Positions 19,721-28,261 of a stretch of DNA of 64,000 bases are shown piece by piece. Origin of the DNA: Gammaproteobacteria bacterium. Its GTDB lineage: Bacteria > Pseudomonadota > Gammaproteobacteria > DSM-16500. The stretch is from contig JAHCAO010000004.1 in assembly GCA_019634835.1 (NCBI GenBank), forward strand, positions 62,001 through 126,000, in the 5' to 3' direction. The notes under the pieces were generated by a model, which did not search any database, was not told the DNA's origin, and saw nothing but the letters and a program-made list of their open reading frames with translations. The position numbers and the translations under genes were made by a program. Numbering within the stretch: the first letter of the stretch is position 1; each line of letters begins with the position of its first letter.

Positions 19721-21266
19721 ACAGCTTCCCCTATTGACAGTGTTGATATGGTTACCGGTGGTGGGTGCGGTATTAGTTCTATGTACGGGTGATGATAAAA
19801 ACGCTAATTGGGCTAGGGCAATTGCTGTGGTGATCGCGTTGACCTGCTTTTTATTATCTATTCCATTGTACCTAGGCTTCGATCCTGGTCGTTATGATAT
19901 GCAATTTTTAGAAGACCATTTATGGATAAGAGCTTACAAAATCCATTATGCGTTAGGCATTGATGGTATTTCGCTAATTATGGTCATTCTTACCAATTTT
20001 ACTGGATTATTGGTGGTCATTGCGGGATGTCATTCGATTAATCTCCGTGTCTCGCAGTATATGGCGGCGTTTCTCACGATGCAGGGCATGATAGTCGGTG
20101 TGTTTTGCTCAATGGATGCGATTCTGTTTTATGTTTTTTGGGAAGGCATGCTGATTCCTATGTATCTTTCTATTGGGATGTGGGGTAGTGCCAATAGATC
20201 ATATGCTTCTATCAAGTTTTTTTTGTTTACCTTTTTAGGCTCAATATTGATGTTGGTGGCTTTGATTTATCTTTACAATCAAACCGGCAGTTTCATGATC
20301 CAGCATTTTTATGGATTACCACTTAGTGTGCGCACACAAACCTGGTTGTTTCTCGCGTTTTTGCTTGCCTTTGCGGTAAAAGTACCAATGTGGCCGGTGC
20401 ATACCTGGTTGCCGGATGCACATACAGAAGCACCTGCAGGTGGTTCCGTTGTGTTAGCAGCATTGATGTTGAAGTTGGGTGTTTATGGTTTTCTGCGCTT
20501 AAGTATGCCCATTACCCCTATTGCTTGTGAAAAGCTTGCTTGGTTGATGATTATTTTGTCTCTCATTGCGATTGTTTATATTGGCCTGATTGCGATCGTG
20601 CAAACAGACATGAAAAAATTGATTGCTTATTCGTCCATTGCGCATATGGGATTTGCTACATTAGGTTGTTTTATGGTGTATGACATTGTTTACCATATGC
20701 ATAGTTTGCAAGATGCTTACATGAGTTTGGAGGGCGCAGTCATTCAGATGGTGGCGCATGCTTTTGGATCTGGTGCAATGTTCTTGGGCATAGGTTTGAT
20801 GGCTGAGCGGTTTTATAATCATAGCCGATTAATTAAAGACTATGGTGGGGTGGCCAATACCATGCCTGTTTTTGCCGCGTTTTTTATGTTGTTTGCGATG
20901 TCTAATGTTGGCTTGCCAGGTACAGCGGGTTTTGTAGGTGAATTCATGGTGATCATGAGTGCTTTTCAAACTCATTTTGGGGTTGCTTTGTTCGCTTCTT
21001 TGACTTTGTTGTTAAGTGCTTCCTATACATTATGGATGTATAAGCGGGTATTTTTTGGTCCAGTGGCGAATGAACATGTAGCCGCATTTAATGACATTAC
21101 TTGGACAGAAAAAGTAAATTATATCTTACTGGCGGCTGGTGTCTTTTTTGTTGGTTTGTACCCACAACCGATTATCAATGTATTACGTGTGACGATTGGT
21201 CATTTGTTATTGCAGAGTATGCCGCCAGACTTGGCATTTAATGTGCCAGCGGTCATATTGGCCTAA
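19713..21266 (+). CDS. nuoM: NADH-quinone oxidoreductase subunit M
   Basis: NuoM is a proton-pumping antiporter-like subunit with about 14 helices. Its key glutamate (VFWEGMLIPMYLSIGMWG) and lysine (FAVKVPMWPVHTWLPDAHTE) motifs are intact. The ATG at 19713 overlaps the nuoL end and gives MFEQLPLLTVLIWLP, a normal N-terminus, in 517 residues. nuoN follows after 12 bp. Confidence 0.96.
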   Translation: MFEQLPLLTVLIWLPVVGAVLVLCTGDDKNANWARAIAVVIALTCFLLSIPLYLGFDPGRYDMQFLEDHLWIRAYKIHYALGIDGISLIMVILTNFTGLLVVIAGCHSINLRVSQYMAAFLTMQGMIVGVFCSMDAILFYVFWEGMLIPMYLSIGMWGSANRSYASIKFFLFTFLGSILMLVALIYLYNQTGSFMIQHFYGLPLSVRTQTWLFLAFLLAFAVKVPMWPVHTWLPDAHTEAPAGGSVVLAALMLKLGVYGFLRLSMPITPIACEKLAWLMIILSLIAIVYIGLIAIVQTDMKKLIAYSSIAHMGFATLGCFMVYDIVYHMHSLQDAYMSLEGAVIQMVAHAFGSGAMFLGIGLMAERFYNHSRLIKDYGGVANTMPVFAAFFMLFAMSNVGLPGTAGFVGEFMVIMSAFQTHFGVALFASLTLLLSASYTLWMYKRVFFGPVANEHVAAFNDITWTEKVNYILLAAGVFFVGLYPQPIINVLRVTIGHLLLQSMPPDLAFNVPAVILA

Positions 21267-21278
21267 CGCGAGGTAACG

Positions 21279-22715
21279 ATGAATTTTTTTGCTGCAATGC
21301 CAGAAATATTTATTTTATGTATGGCATCTCTTATTTTAGTGATAGATGCGTTTTCTTCTCAGCGTTATCGCGCGATGACGTATATGCTTGTACAGTTCAC
21401 ACTCGCGGTGGCTTTTGTAATCACCGTCCCTCAATTTAAAGATTATTTTTCACCGGTCGTTACTTTTAGCGGCAATTATATCCTTGACGATCTTGCTGTG
21501 ACATCGAAATTATTTATCTATTTGTTTAGCATGTTTGCTTTTGCTTATGCACGTGAATATATTCAGGCTAGAAAAATAGCGCACAGTGAGTATTATTTAT
21601 TGGGATTATTTTCTGTGCTTGGTATGTCTATCATGGCATCCGCTGATAGCTTTTTGACAATTTATCTGGGGCTAGAGCTGCTTTCTTTGTCGTTATATGC
21701 CATGGTAGCTATGAACAAGGAATCTAGTGCAGCAACAGAAGCAGCAATGAAGTATTTTGTGCTGGGTGCGTTAGCTTCCGGCATGTTGTTATATGGTATT
21801 TCGATGTTTTACGGTGTCACAGGTACCGTCCAACTGGATGCTGTGGCCCACGCATTGCAATCGCGGCAGGATATAGTGGTGGTGGTTGCGTTAGTGTTTG
21901 TACTGGCTGGATTAATTTTCAAGTTTGGTGCAGTGCCTTTTCATATGTGGGTTCCAGATGTTTATGAAGGTGCATCTACACCGACTACCTTATTTATTGC
22001 TAGTGCGCCAAAGGTAGCGGCATTTGCTATTACCGTACGAATTCTCGTTCAAGCGTTACCTAGTTTGCATATTAATTGGGAGCCAATTTTAATTGTGGTC
22101 TCTATTCTTTCCATGTTTTTAGGGAATTTGTTGGCGATTGCGCAAACTAATCTTAAACGGATGCTAGCTTATTCTTCCATTGCTCATATTGGTTATACGT
22201 TATTAGGTATTTTGGCTGGGCCTAGCTCATCACAGGGTTATTCATCGGCAATGTTTTATATATCAACTTATGTGTTAGTGGCAGCGGGTGCTTTTGCGAT
22301 TATCACTATCATGAGCCGTGATGGAGTGGAGTTTGATAAGCTCGATGATTATCGTGGCTTAAACGCGCGTAATCCCTGGCTTGCGTTTATGATGTTATTA
22401 TTATTGTTCTCCATGGCCGGAGTACCTCCCACCGTAGGCTTTTTTGCTAAGTTAGGATTATTAGAAGCATTGGTGCAAGCAAATTTAGTGTGGCTTGCTG
22501 TCTTGGCGCTTATTTTTGCGCTGGTAGGTGCTTATTATTATTTACGCGTTGTGATGCTGATGTATTTTGAAGAACCTGTTGAGAGTGTTTTAAATACGCC
22601 TATTCTTGTCTCATCCGATATGATGGTAGCCATTAGTTTGAATGGGGCCGCTGCACTTTTGTTAGGGTTATTGCCAAGCTTTTTTATTGATTTATGCCGA
22701 ATTTCAATGGGGTAA
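21279..22715 (+). CDS. nuoN: NADH-quinone oxidoreductase subunit N
   Basis: NuoN is the third antiporter-like membrane subunit and the last gene of the operon. It has 478 residues, with the motifs YLGLELLSLSLYAMVAMN, KFGAVPFHMWVPDVYEGA and MLAYSSIAHIGY. An AGGTAACG ribosome site precedes ATG 21279. A family C palindrome begins 11 bp after the stop and may end transcription. Confidence 0.96.
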   Translation: MNFFAAMPEIFILCMASLILVIDAFSSQRYRAMTYMLVQFTLAVAFVITVPQFKDYFSPVVTFSGNYILDDLAVTSKLFIYLFSMFAFAYAREYIQARKIAHSEYYLLGLFSVLGMSIMASADSFLTIYLGLELLSLSLYAMVAMNKESSAATEAAMKYFVLGALASGMLLYGISMFYGVTGTVQLDAVAHALQSRQDIVVVVALVFVLAGLIFKFGAVPFHMWVPDVYEGASTPTTLFIASAPKVAAFAITVRILVQALPSLHINWEPILIVVSILSMFLGNLLAIAQTNLKRMLAYSSIAHIGYTLLGILAGPSSSQGYSSAMFYISTYVLVAAGAFAIITIMSRDGVEFDKLDDYRGLNARNPWLAFMMLLLLFSMAGVPPTVGFFAKLGLLEALVQANLVWLAVLALIFALVGAYYYLRVVMLMYFEEPVESVLNTPILVSSDMMVAISLNGAAALLLGLLPSFFIDLCRISMG

Positions 22716-22718
22716 GCG

Positions 22719-22909
22719 GGCTCTAGGTAAGTATTCGGTGACAGCAGTCGTGGAGCCGGTTTGCCCCTTTTATTTTTTATATTCGGTCGCAAAAGACGTT
22801 TCCCTTCCGGCTTTTGCTAAAGTGGACTCCTGTCCACTTTCCCTCCTATAAAAAATAAAAGGGGCAAACCGGCTCCACGACTGCTGTCACCGAATACTTA
22901 TAGCTCTAG
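22719..22909 (+). mobile_element. Family C palindromic element C1 with 8-bp target duplication
   Basis: The element (22727-22901, 175 bp) starts GTAAGTATTCGG. Its arms are perfectly complementary for 54 bp (22728-22781 and 22847-22900). The core has two small hairpins: GCAAAAG/CTTTTGC (22789-22795 with 22811-22817) and AAAGTGGAC-TCCT-GTCCACTTT (22819-22840). Flanks are GGCTCTAG and AGCTCTAG, a 7-of-8 direct repeat; the right one contains the stop codon of the small reverse gene. C2 and C3 share the core but not the arms. Confidence 0.9.
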
Positions 22910-23061
22910 CTTTGCATGGGGCCTAGCTCACGCAACCGGTAAATGAGGTTTTGTATGGCTTTTTGTAATTCGTCACTGATGGTGGTAGCTTCTGTCATAG
23001 TTTCTGCTTCAGAGCAGCGGTTATAATACGGAGCGAGATCGATAATGTTTTCCCTTTTCAT
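22906..23061 (-). CDS. Small hypothetical protein, 51 residues
   Basis: A reverse-strand reading frame starts at ATG 23061 with an AAAGGA site nine bases upstream and ends at TAG 22906. The product is polar and helical (ISDELQKAIQNLIYRLREL near the end) with no signal peptide or membrane span. The ribosome site and amphipathic helix argue for a real gene. It lies between two family C elements, and its stop lies in the C1 target duplication. I do not recognise the family. Confidence 0.55.
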   Translation of the reverse strand: MKRENIIDLAPYYNRCSEAETMTEATTISDELQKAIQNLIYRLRELGPMQS

Positions 23062-23176
23062 ATAATGCAGTCCTTTGTCTGAGCCATCCAGCCATTGTAA
23101 AATTTATACATTTTCAAGAGTGGATGGTATCAGTGATTACCACACGGGGTGTTAGGATATGACTTACAGCATTTGC

Positions 23177-23363
23177 TAGAAATGGTATAGGTCCGGTGAT
23201 AGTGGTCTGGGCGGGCTTACTCCTTTTATTTTTTATATTCGGTCGCAAAAGACGTTTCCCTTCCGGCTTTTGCTAAAGTGGACTCCTGTCCACTCTCCCT
23301 CATATAAAAAATAAAAGGAGCAAGCCCGCCCAGACCACTATCACCGAATATTTACTAAAAATG
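23177..23363 (+). mobile_element. Family C palindromic element C2 with 8-bp target duplication
   Basis: The element (23185-23355, 171 bp) is in the same orientation as C1. The core is nearly identical to C1, but the arms read GGTGATAGTGGTCTGGG instead of GGTGACAGCAGTCGTGG; they are complementary to each other with one mismatch. Flanks TAGAAATG and TAAAAATG (7 of 8) form the target duplication. It ends 20 bp before the queA start. Confidence 0.88.
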
Positions 23364-23374
23364 ATGGCGTGATC

Positions 23375-24403
23375 ATGCAATTAAAAGATTTTAATTATGA
23401 GTTGCCTATAGAACTCATTGCCAAATATCCGCTTGCTAAACGTAGTGCTAGCAGGCTTTTGGGTTTAAAAGCAAACAGTGAGGATATTTACCACTGTCAA
23501 TTTAATGCCATTGTGGATTGGATGGAGGCGGGAGATTTACTGATTTTTAATGATACCAAAGTAATTCCTGCCAGATTGATAGGCCGTAAGAATACAGGGG
23601 GAAATGTTGAAGTTTTAGTTGAGCGTATTTTAGATGATAAGCGGATCCTTGCTCAAGTACGCGCGAGCAAGCCATTACGTTTAGGAAGTTATTTATCATT
23701 TTCTCAAAATCATTTCTTGGAAGTCAGTGATCGCCAACATCAATTTTATGAGCTGTACTATCACTCTGCTCATCAATCCATTCTTGATATGATCGAGTCT
23801 CTGGGGCAAATTCCATTACCACCTTATTTGCAACGTGACCCGGATGAAGAAGACAAAGAACGTTACCAGACAGTGTATGCAAAGTACAAAGGTTCTGTGG
23901 CTGCTCCTACAGCAGGGTTGCATTTTGATGAGGACTTGCTGCAAAAATTAAGTGAAAAGAATATTGCTATGGGTTATTTAACCCTACATATTGGAGCTGG
24001 AACATTTGTTCCAGTGCGGACTGAAAATATTAATGAGCATAAAATGCATGCAGAATATCTGGAGGTTTCCCCAGAGCTTTGTACAAAAATAGTAGCGGCT
24101 AAAGCACGAGGTAAACGTGTTATTGCTGTTGGCACGACTACGTTGCGAGCGCTAGAAACAGCGACACAAAGTGGATCGATAGAACCGTATCAAGGTGAGA
24201 CCAATATTTTTATTTATCCAGGATATCAGTTTCGTTGCGCGGATGTATTGATCACGAATTTACACTTACCGCGATCCACCTTACTGATGTTAGTTTGTGC
24301 GTTTGGTGGTTTTGATAAAGTGATTCGGGCTTACCATGAGGCGGTGAAACAGTGTTATCGATTTTATAGTTATGGTGATGCGATGTGGGTGGAAAAGAAG
24401 TGA
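23375..24403 (+). CDS. queA: S-adenosylmethionine:tRNA ribosyltransferase-isomerase
   Basis: QueA makes epoxyqueuosine at position 34 of tRNAs in queuosine synthesis. The family motifs LLIFNDTKVIPARLIG, APTAGLHFDEDLL, LHIGAGTFVPVRTENI and VGTTTLRALETA are present in 342 residues. ATG 23375 matches the normal N-terminus MQLKDFNYELP; a GTG at 23369 adds two residues. Its usual partner tgt is not next to it; a family E element and then yajC follow. Confidence 0.96.
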   Translation: MQLKDFNYELPIELIAKYPLAKRSASRLLGLKANSEDIYHCQFNAIVDWMEAGDLLIFNDTKVIPARLIGRKNTGGNVEVLVERILDDKRILAQVRASKPLRLGSYLSFSQNHFLEVSDRQHQFYELYYHSAHQSILDMIESLGQIPLPPYLQRDPDEEDKERYQTVYAKYKGSVAAPTAGLHFDEDLLQKLSEKNIAMGYLTLHIGAGTFVPVRTENINEHKMHAEYLEVSPELCTKIVAAKARGKRVIAVGTTTLRALETATQSGSIEPYQGETNIFIYPGYQFRCADVLITNLHLPRSTLLMLVCAFGGFDKVIRAYHEAVKQCYRFYSYGDAMWVEKK

Positions 24404-24431
24404 CAGAGCAGGTTTTTTGTTTGAAGGTGTT

Positions 24432-24540
24432 AGTGCATTGCCGCTTCCAGTTTGACCCGTGACTGCAACGCCTCGGGGCCTGTCATAGCAACACTCGGAC
24501 TCTACCGCAGTATAGGTCAAACTGGAAGCGGCAATGCACT
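24432..24540 (+). mobile_element. Family E palindromic element E2
   Basis: Arms AGTGCATTGCCGCTTCCAG.. (24432-24457) and its complement (24515-24540) pair perfectly for 26 bp. The core shares TGCAACGCCTCGGGGCCTGTC and ACTCGGAC with E1 and E3, but the inner 17-bp hairpin is deleted. The arm sequence is different from E1 and E3. It occupies the queA-yajC gap. Confidence 0.82.
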
Positions 24541-24569
24541 GGTTAGCTAAGTGCAGCTCATTTCTAGGT

Positions 24570-24597
24570 TTGACGCGAGCCAGAAACCGCTTATAAT
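24570..24597 (+). promoter_or_regulatory. Sigma-70 type promoter for yajC-secD-secF
   Basis: TTGACG (24570-24575) and TATAAT (24592-24597) are 16 bp apart, giving a predicted start near 24604 and a 30-nt leader with GAGAGGAAC before yajC. The element upstream separates the operon from queA, and this promoter can replace read-through. Confidence 0.72.
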
Positions 24598-24634
24598 CGT
24601 TCACATTTCCCGTTTTCTCAAGAGAGGAACAACC

Positions 24635-24988
24635 ATGAATCAAATACTTGATTTTTTCGTCACGAATGCTTATGCAGATTCCTTGGGTGCTGGTTCTAGC
24701 CCGCAAAGTGGTGGTCTTTCTTTTATGATTATGTTTGTTGTTTTTTTTCTTTTTATTTACTTTGCTATTTGGCGTCCTCAAAATAAACGCGTTAAAGAGC
24801 AGCAAAAGTTGTTGGATTCACTGGCGAAAGGTGATGAAGTGTTGACTGGAAGTGGTGTACTAGGGCGTATCACTAAAATTAGCGGGCAGTACATTACTCT
24901 GACAGTGGCAAATAACGTGGATATCTTAATGCAAAAGTCATCCATTGTAAGTGTGATGCCAAAAGGAACATTAAAAACAATTGAGTGA
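24635..24988 (+). CDS. yajC: Preprotein translocase accessory subunit YajC
   Basis: YajC is a single-span inner-membrane protein of the SecDF-YajC complex. It has 117 residues, with a transmembrane helix at about 32-51 (FMIMFVVFFLFIYFAIW), then RPQNKRVKEQQKLLDSLAKG and a beta-rich domain (GDEVLTGSGVLGRI). ATG 24635 follows a good GAGAGG site; the frame upstream of it runs through the promoter and is not coding. It heads the operon with secD and secF. Confidence 0.95.
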   Translation: MNQILDFFVTNAYADSLGAGSSPQSGGLSFMIMFVVFFLFIYFAIWRPQNKRVKEQQKLLDSLAKGDEVLTGSGVLGRITKISGQYITLTVANNVDILMQKSSIVSVMPKGTLKTIE

Positions 24989-25027
24989 TTCATTCTCTGT
25001 GCAAAATAATTAGGACTTTATTCATAC

Positions 25028-26899
25028 ATGGCAGCTTTAATCAATCGTTATCCACTCTGGAAATATATTCTGATTGTCGTCGTTATCCTCGCAGCATTTG
25101 TTTATGCTGCACCTAATTTGTATCCGGAATTTCCTGCTGTACAAATCATGGGTACTGCATCCGCGATGGTAGATGAGGAAGTACTTGCTAAGACTCAAGC
25201 AGCATTAGAAAAAGCGGATATCAAATACCGAGATGCTCAATTTCAAAATCAAACGTTATTGTTTCGCTTTGATTCCACAGATGTTCAGCTCAAAGCAAAA
25301 GAAATGATTCAGCAAGCATTAGGGGATAATTATCTAGTCGCATTAAATCTTTCTAATACTACGCCTGCTTGGTTAAAATCCATCGGTGCAGCGCCTATGA
25401 AACTAGGTTTAGATTTGCGCGGTGGCGTGCACTTTTTATTGCAAGTCGATGTTGACTCAGTGATGAAACAGCGCATTGAAGGAGATTTACGCGGTATTGG
25501 TCAAGCATTGCGTGGTGAGCATATTCGTTATTCAGGTATTACACGCCGGTCAAATAATCAGATTATCTTACAATTTCGTACGCAAGAAGCACTGAATGAT
25601 GCTTATCGCTTTGTGGTGCGTCGCTATGGTGAGTTTACATGGGAGCGACATGTGAATAACGGCGATTTTGTTTTGCAAGGAGTGTTATTGCCGCCAGCAA
25701 TAATTAAGACAAAGCAGGAAATACTCGAACAGGCAATGAATACTTTGCGTAATCGTGTGAATGAACTGGGTGTGTCTGAGGCGATTGTTCAGCAACAAGG
25801 TGAAAGTCGTGTTTCAGTCGATTTGCCCGGTATTCAAGATACAGCAGAAGCAAAAAATATTTTGGGTAAGACAGCTACCTTGGAATTTCGTTTAGTAGAT
25901 GTTGAACACGATGCTACATTAGCTGCACGTGAAGGAGTCGCACCGCCTGAAACACATTTTTATACATATCATGAGCGGCCTATTTTATTAAAAGATGACA
26001 TTATCTTACGAGGATCTTCGGTAGTTAGCGCCACCTCCGGATTTGGTGAGGATGGCCGCCCTAATGTATCAGTCCGTTTAAGTGGAACAGGTGAGAGTCG
26101 ATTTACCAAAGCAACCGCCGAAAATGTCGGAAAACCAATGGCTGTTGTCTATGTAGATATTAAATCAACTCCCAAGGTGGAAAATGGTAAACAAATTATT
26201 TCATATCAAACACAAAAAACGGTTATTAGTGTTGCGACGATTCAACAGGCGCTAGGTAATAGTTTTCAAATCACAGGGTTGTCTAGTCCTAATGAAGCTA
26301 AAACGCTTGCTCTACTGTTACGTGCAGGCGCTTTACCTGCCCCGGTGACATATATTGAAGAACGTCAAGTAGGTCCCAGTTTAGGAGAACAAAACATACG
26401 CCAAGGTATACTTTCCATTGAAGTCGGTATGGGTTCAGTGGTGATTTTCATGGCGATTTATTATGGTGTGATGGGGTTAATTGCAGATTTAGCATTAGTG
26501 ATGAATCTCGTATTGGTGGTTGCTCTGTTGTCTCTGCTAGGCGCAACACTGACTTTGCCCGGAATAGCGGGTTTAGTATTAACAGTTGCGATGGCGGCGG
26601 ATGCTAATGTATTGATCTTTGAACGTATCCGTGAAGAAATTCGGCGTGGTGTGGGTATACAAGCTAGTATCCACGCCGGTTATGAACGTGCTTTTGTTAC
26701 CATTTTAGATGCAAACCTCACTACGTTAATTGTGATGATGATCTTATTTAGCTTGGGCTCTGGCATGGTCAAAGGGATTGCGATTACGATTACAATTGGC
26801 TTATTAACTTCGATGTTTACAGCTATTACAGGCACGCGTGCTGTGGTCAATTTAATTTATGGTGGTCGCTCGCTAAAACGTATTTCAATTGGGATTTAA
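25028..26899 (+). CDS. secD: Protein translocase subunit SecD
   Basis: SecD is an inner-membrane RND-type subunit that pulls exported proteins using the proton gradient. It has 623 residues: one N-terminal helix (about 10-28), a large periplasmic part with LGLDLRGGVHFLLQVD and the P1 head (TLRNRVNELGVSEAIVQQQG), and five C-terminal helices with MAADANVLIFERIREE. The upstream gap to yajC is 39 bp and lacks its own promoter signal. Confidence 0.97.
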   Translation: MAALINRYPLWKYILIVVVILAAFVYAAPNLYPEFPAVQIMGTASAMVDEEVLAKTQAALEKADIKYRDAQFQNQTLLFRFDSTDVQLKAKEMIQQALGDNYLVALNLSNTTPAWLKSIGAAPMKLGLDLRGGVHFLLQVDVDSVMKQRIEGDLRGIGQALRGEHIRYSGITRRSNNQIILQFRTQEALNDAYRFVVRRYGEFTWERHVNNGDFVLQGVLLPPAIIKTKQEILEQAMNTLRNRVNELGVSEAIVQQQGESRVSVDLPGIQDTAEAKNILGKTATLEFRLVDVEHDATLAAREGVAPPETHFYTYHERPILLKDDIILRGSSVVSATSGFGEDGRPNVSVRLSGTGESRFTKATAENVGKPMAVVYVDIKSTPKVENGKQIISYQTQKTVISVATIQQALGNSFQITGLSSPNEAKTLALLLRAGALPAPVTYIEERQVGPSLGEQNIRQGILSIEVGMGSVVIFMAIYYGVMGLIADLALVMNLVLVVALLSLLGATLTLPGIAGLVLTVAMAADANVLIFERIREEIRRGVGIQASIHAGYERAFVTILDANLTTLIVMMILFSLGSGMVKGIAITITIGLLTSMFTAITGTRAVVNLIYGGRSLKRISIGI

Positions 26900-26903
26900 T
26901 GCA

Positions 26904-27839
26904 ATGGAATTTTTTAAACAAAATACAACGATTGATTTTATGGCGCAGCGTAAATGGGCCATGCTGCTCTCTATCGTCCTGTTTGTATTATCGCTGTTTT
27001 CGTTAGCGTATTATGGACTGAATTGGGGGCTGGATTTTACAGGTGGTACGCAAATCCAACTTAGTTATCCGCAAGCAGCTGATCTGACACAAATTCACGA
27101 TAGCTTAGAGAAAGCTGGATTTCCAGAAGCAGTAGTGGTTAGTTTTGGCACCTCTAAAGATGTATTAGTCAGTTTGGTACCAAAAGAAAAAAATCCTGCA
27201 ACGATGGATGAAAAAGCCCGCACTGCAATGGTGAATCAAGTGTTAGCAGTGCTACCGGGTGCAAAGATGAACTTTGTTGATTATATTGGCCCGACAGTAG
27301 GTCAAGAGATGGCAAGCCGAGGCTTAATGGCGATTATTATTTCATTGCTTGGCACTATGATATACATTGCTTTTCGTTTTGATATGCGTTTTGCTATTGG
27401 TTCTACCGTTGCCCTGGTGCACGATCCTATTATTATTGTTGGTATTTTTTCTTTCTTGCGTATTGAATTTAATCTCATTGCATTAGCAGCAGTGTTGACA
27501 GTGATAGGATATTCCTTAAATGATACCATCGTTATCTTTGATCGGGTGCGTGAGAATTTCCGTAAGTTTCGTAAAGCAGATGCCGTAGAAGTGATGAACC
27601 AATCGATTAATCAAACTTTATCACGAACCATTATGACTTCTGTGCTGGCACTGATGGTGGTGTTAGCGCTTTTCTTCCTCGGTGGAAATTTGTTGTATGG
27701 ATTTTCATTAGCATTGATTATTGGCATTGTCGTGGGAACTTATTCTTCTATTTACGTGGCAGGGTCATTGACCCTCGCATTAGGATTGAATCGCCAGCAT
27801 TTACTTATTGTACCCAAAGCGGTTGATGAGAGACCTTAG
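26904..27839 (+). CDS. secF: Protein translocase subunit SecF
   Basis: SecF is the partner of SecD, 311 residues with six helices. Motifs are GLDFTGGTQIQL (periplasmic base), GYSLNDTIVIFDRVRENFRK and LSRTIMTS. ATG 26904 is preferred over a TTG inside secD. The downstream gap holds family A element 27886-28100. Confidence 0.96.
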   Translation: MEFFKQNTTIDFMAQRKWAMLLSIVLFVLSLFSLAYYGLNWGLDFTGGTQIQLSYPQAADLTQIHDSLEKAGFPEAVVVSFGTSKDVLVSLVPKEKNPATMDEKARTAMVNQVLAVLPGAKMNFVDYIGPTVGQEMASRGLMAIIISLLGTMIYIAFRFDMRFAIGSTVALVHDPIIIVGIFSFLRIEFNLIALAAVLTVIGYSLNDTIVIFDRVRENFRKFRKADAVEVMNQSINQTLSRTIMTSVLALMVVLALFFLGGNLLYGFSLALIIGIVVGTYSSIYVAGSLTLALGLNRQHLLIVPKAVDERP

Positions 27840-27877
27840 GGTTGATGTATCAGAAGCTTATCCGCGTATCTTTCCAG

Positions 27878-28108
27878 CCATTTTTGTAATCGTTTGCAGG
27901 GGTAGTCATCGGATCTTCAAAAACGGAAGCGAGTAGATAGCACCATTCCAGTCATCACGATAGCTCGCTTTGAGACAGTAGATGGGTTGGAATGGTAGCC
28001 TTTATTCTTTACTTGCTTCCTTCTTAACGAGCCTTCATGGCTTCGACATCGCAGCGCTTCCGTTTTTGGGGATCCGATGGCTACCTCTGCGAACGATCAC
28101 CCATTTTT
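27878..28108 (+). mobile_element. Family A element with perfect 8-bp target duplication
   Basis: The element (27886-28100, 215 bp) has termini GTAATCGTTTGCAGGGGTAG and its imperfect complement. The target duplication is CCATTTTT on both sides (27878-27885 and 28101-28108), perfect over 8 bp. The internal region is the family consensus (ACGGAAGC, AGCACCATTCCAGTCATCAC, GCCTTCATGGCTTCGACATC). It encodes no protein. Confidence 0.92.
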
Positions 28109-28119
28109 TGTACATTTTA

Positions 28120-28147
28120 TTGACAAAAACCCCGTGATGTATATAAT
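28120..28147 (+). promoter_or_regulatory. Consensus sigma-70 promoter upstream of the TPR gene
   Basis: TTGACA (28120-28125) and TATAAT (28142-28147), both exact consensus, are 16 bp apart. Transcription would start near 28154, leaving a leader of about 108 nt before the TPR gene. This leader contains a family E remnant. Confidence 0.75.
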
Positions 28148-28198
28148 CCACACAAATAAGCAAACTAGAATTACGGTGCAACGAATGGAATAGGCAAC

Positions 28199-28244
28199 AG
28201 ATCTCAGTGTATAGATCAAGCTAGAGTAGCGTTGTACTAGAAGC
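28199..28244 (+). mobile_element. Family E right-end remnant
   Basis: CTCAGTGTATAGATCAAGCT followed by GCGTTGTACTAG aligns with the distal arm of E3 (CTCAGTGTGAGTCAAACTTA..CAACTAG). No left half is present. It lies in the leader between the promoter at 28120 and the TPR gene. Confidence 0.55.
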
Positions 28245-28261
28245 AAGGCGAGGGTATCGGA

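Noticed and set aside
22727-22901. Palindromes as ordinary intrinsic terminators
   Set aside because: Stems of 30-70 bp with conserved cores, no consistent T tract and flanking direct repeats point to mobile elements, although they may secondarily stop transcription.
22727-23355. CRISPR-like repetition because C1 and C2 cores recur
   Set aside because: Only two copies at 458-bp spacing, each a long palindrome with its own target duplication; there is no array of short repeats and spacers.
24290-24805. 171-codon reverse-strand frame over queA end, element E2 and yajC
   Set aside because: It crosses two well-supported forward genes and a palindrome, with composition unlike a protein (Thr/Asn/Lys-rich mixture).
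27886-28100. Family A as ERIC/IRU repeats
   Set aside because: Length, terminal sequence and the 8-bp target duplications do not fit the 127-bp ERIC element, which does not leave this signature.
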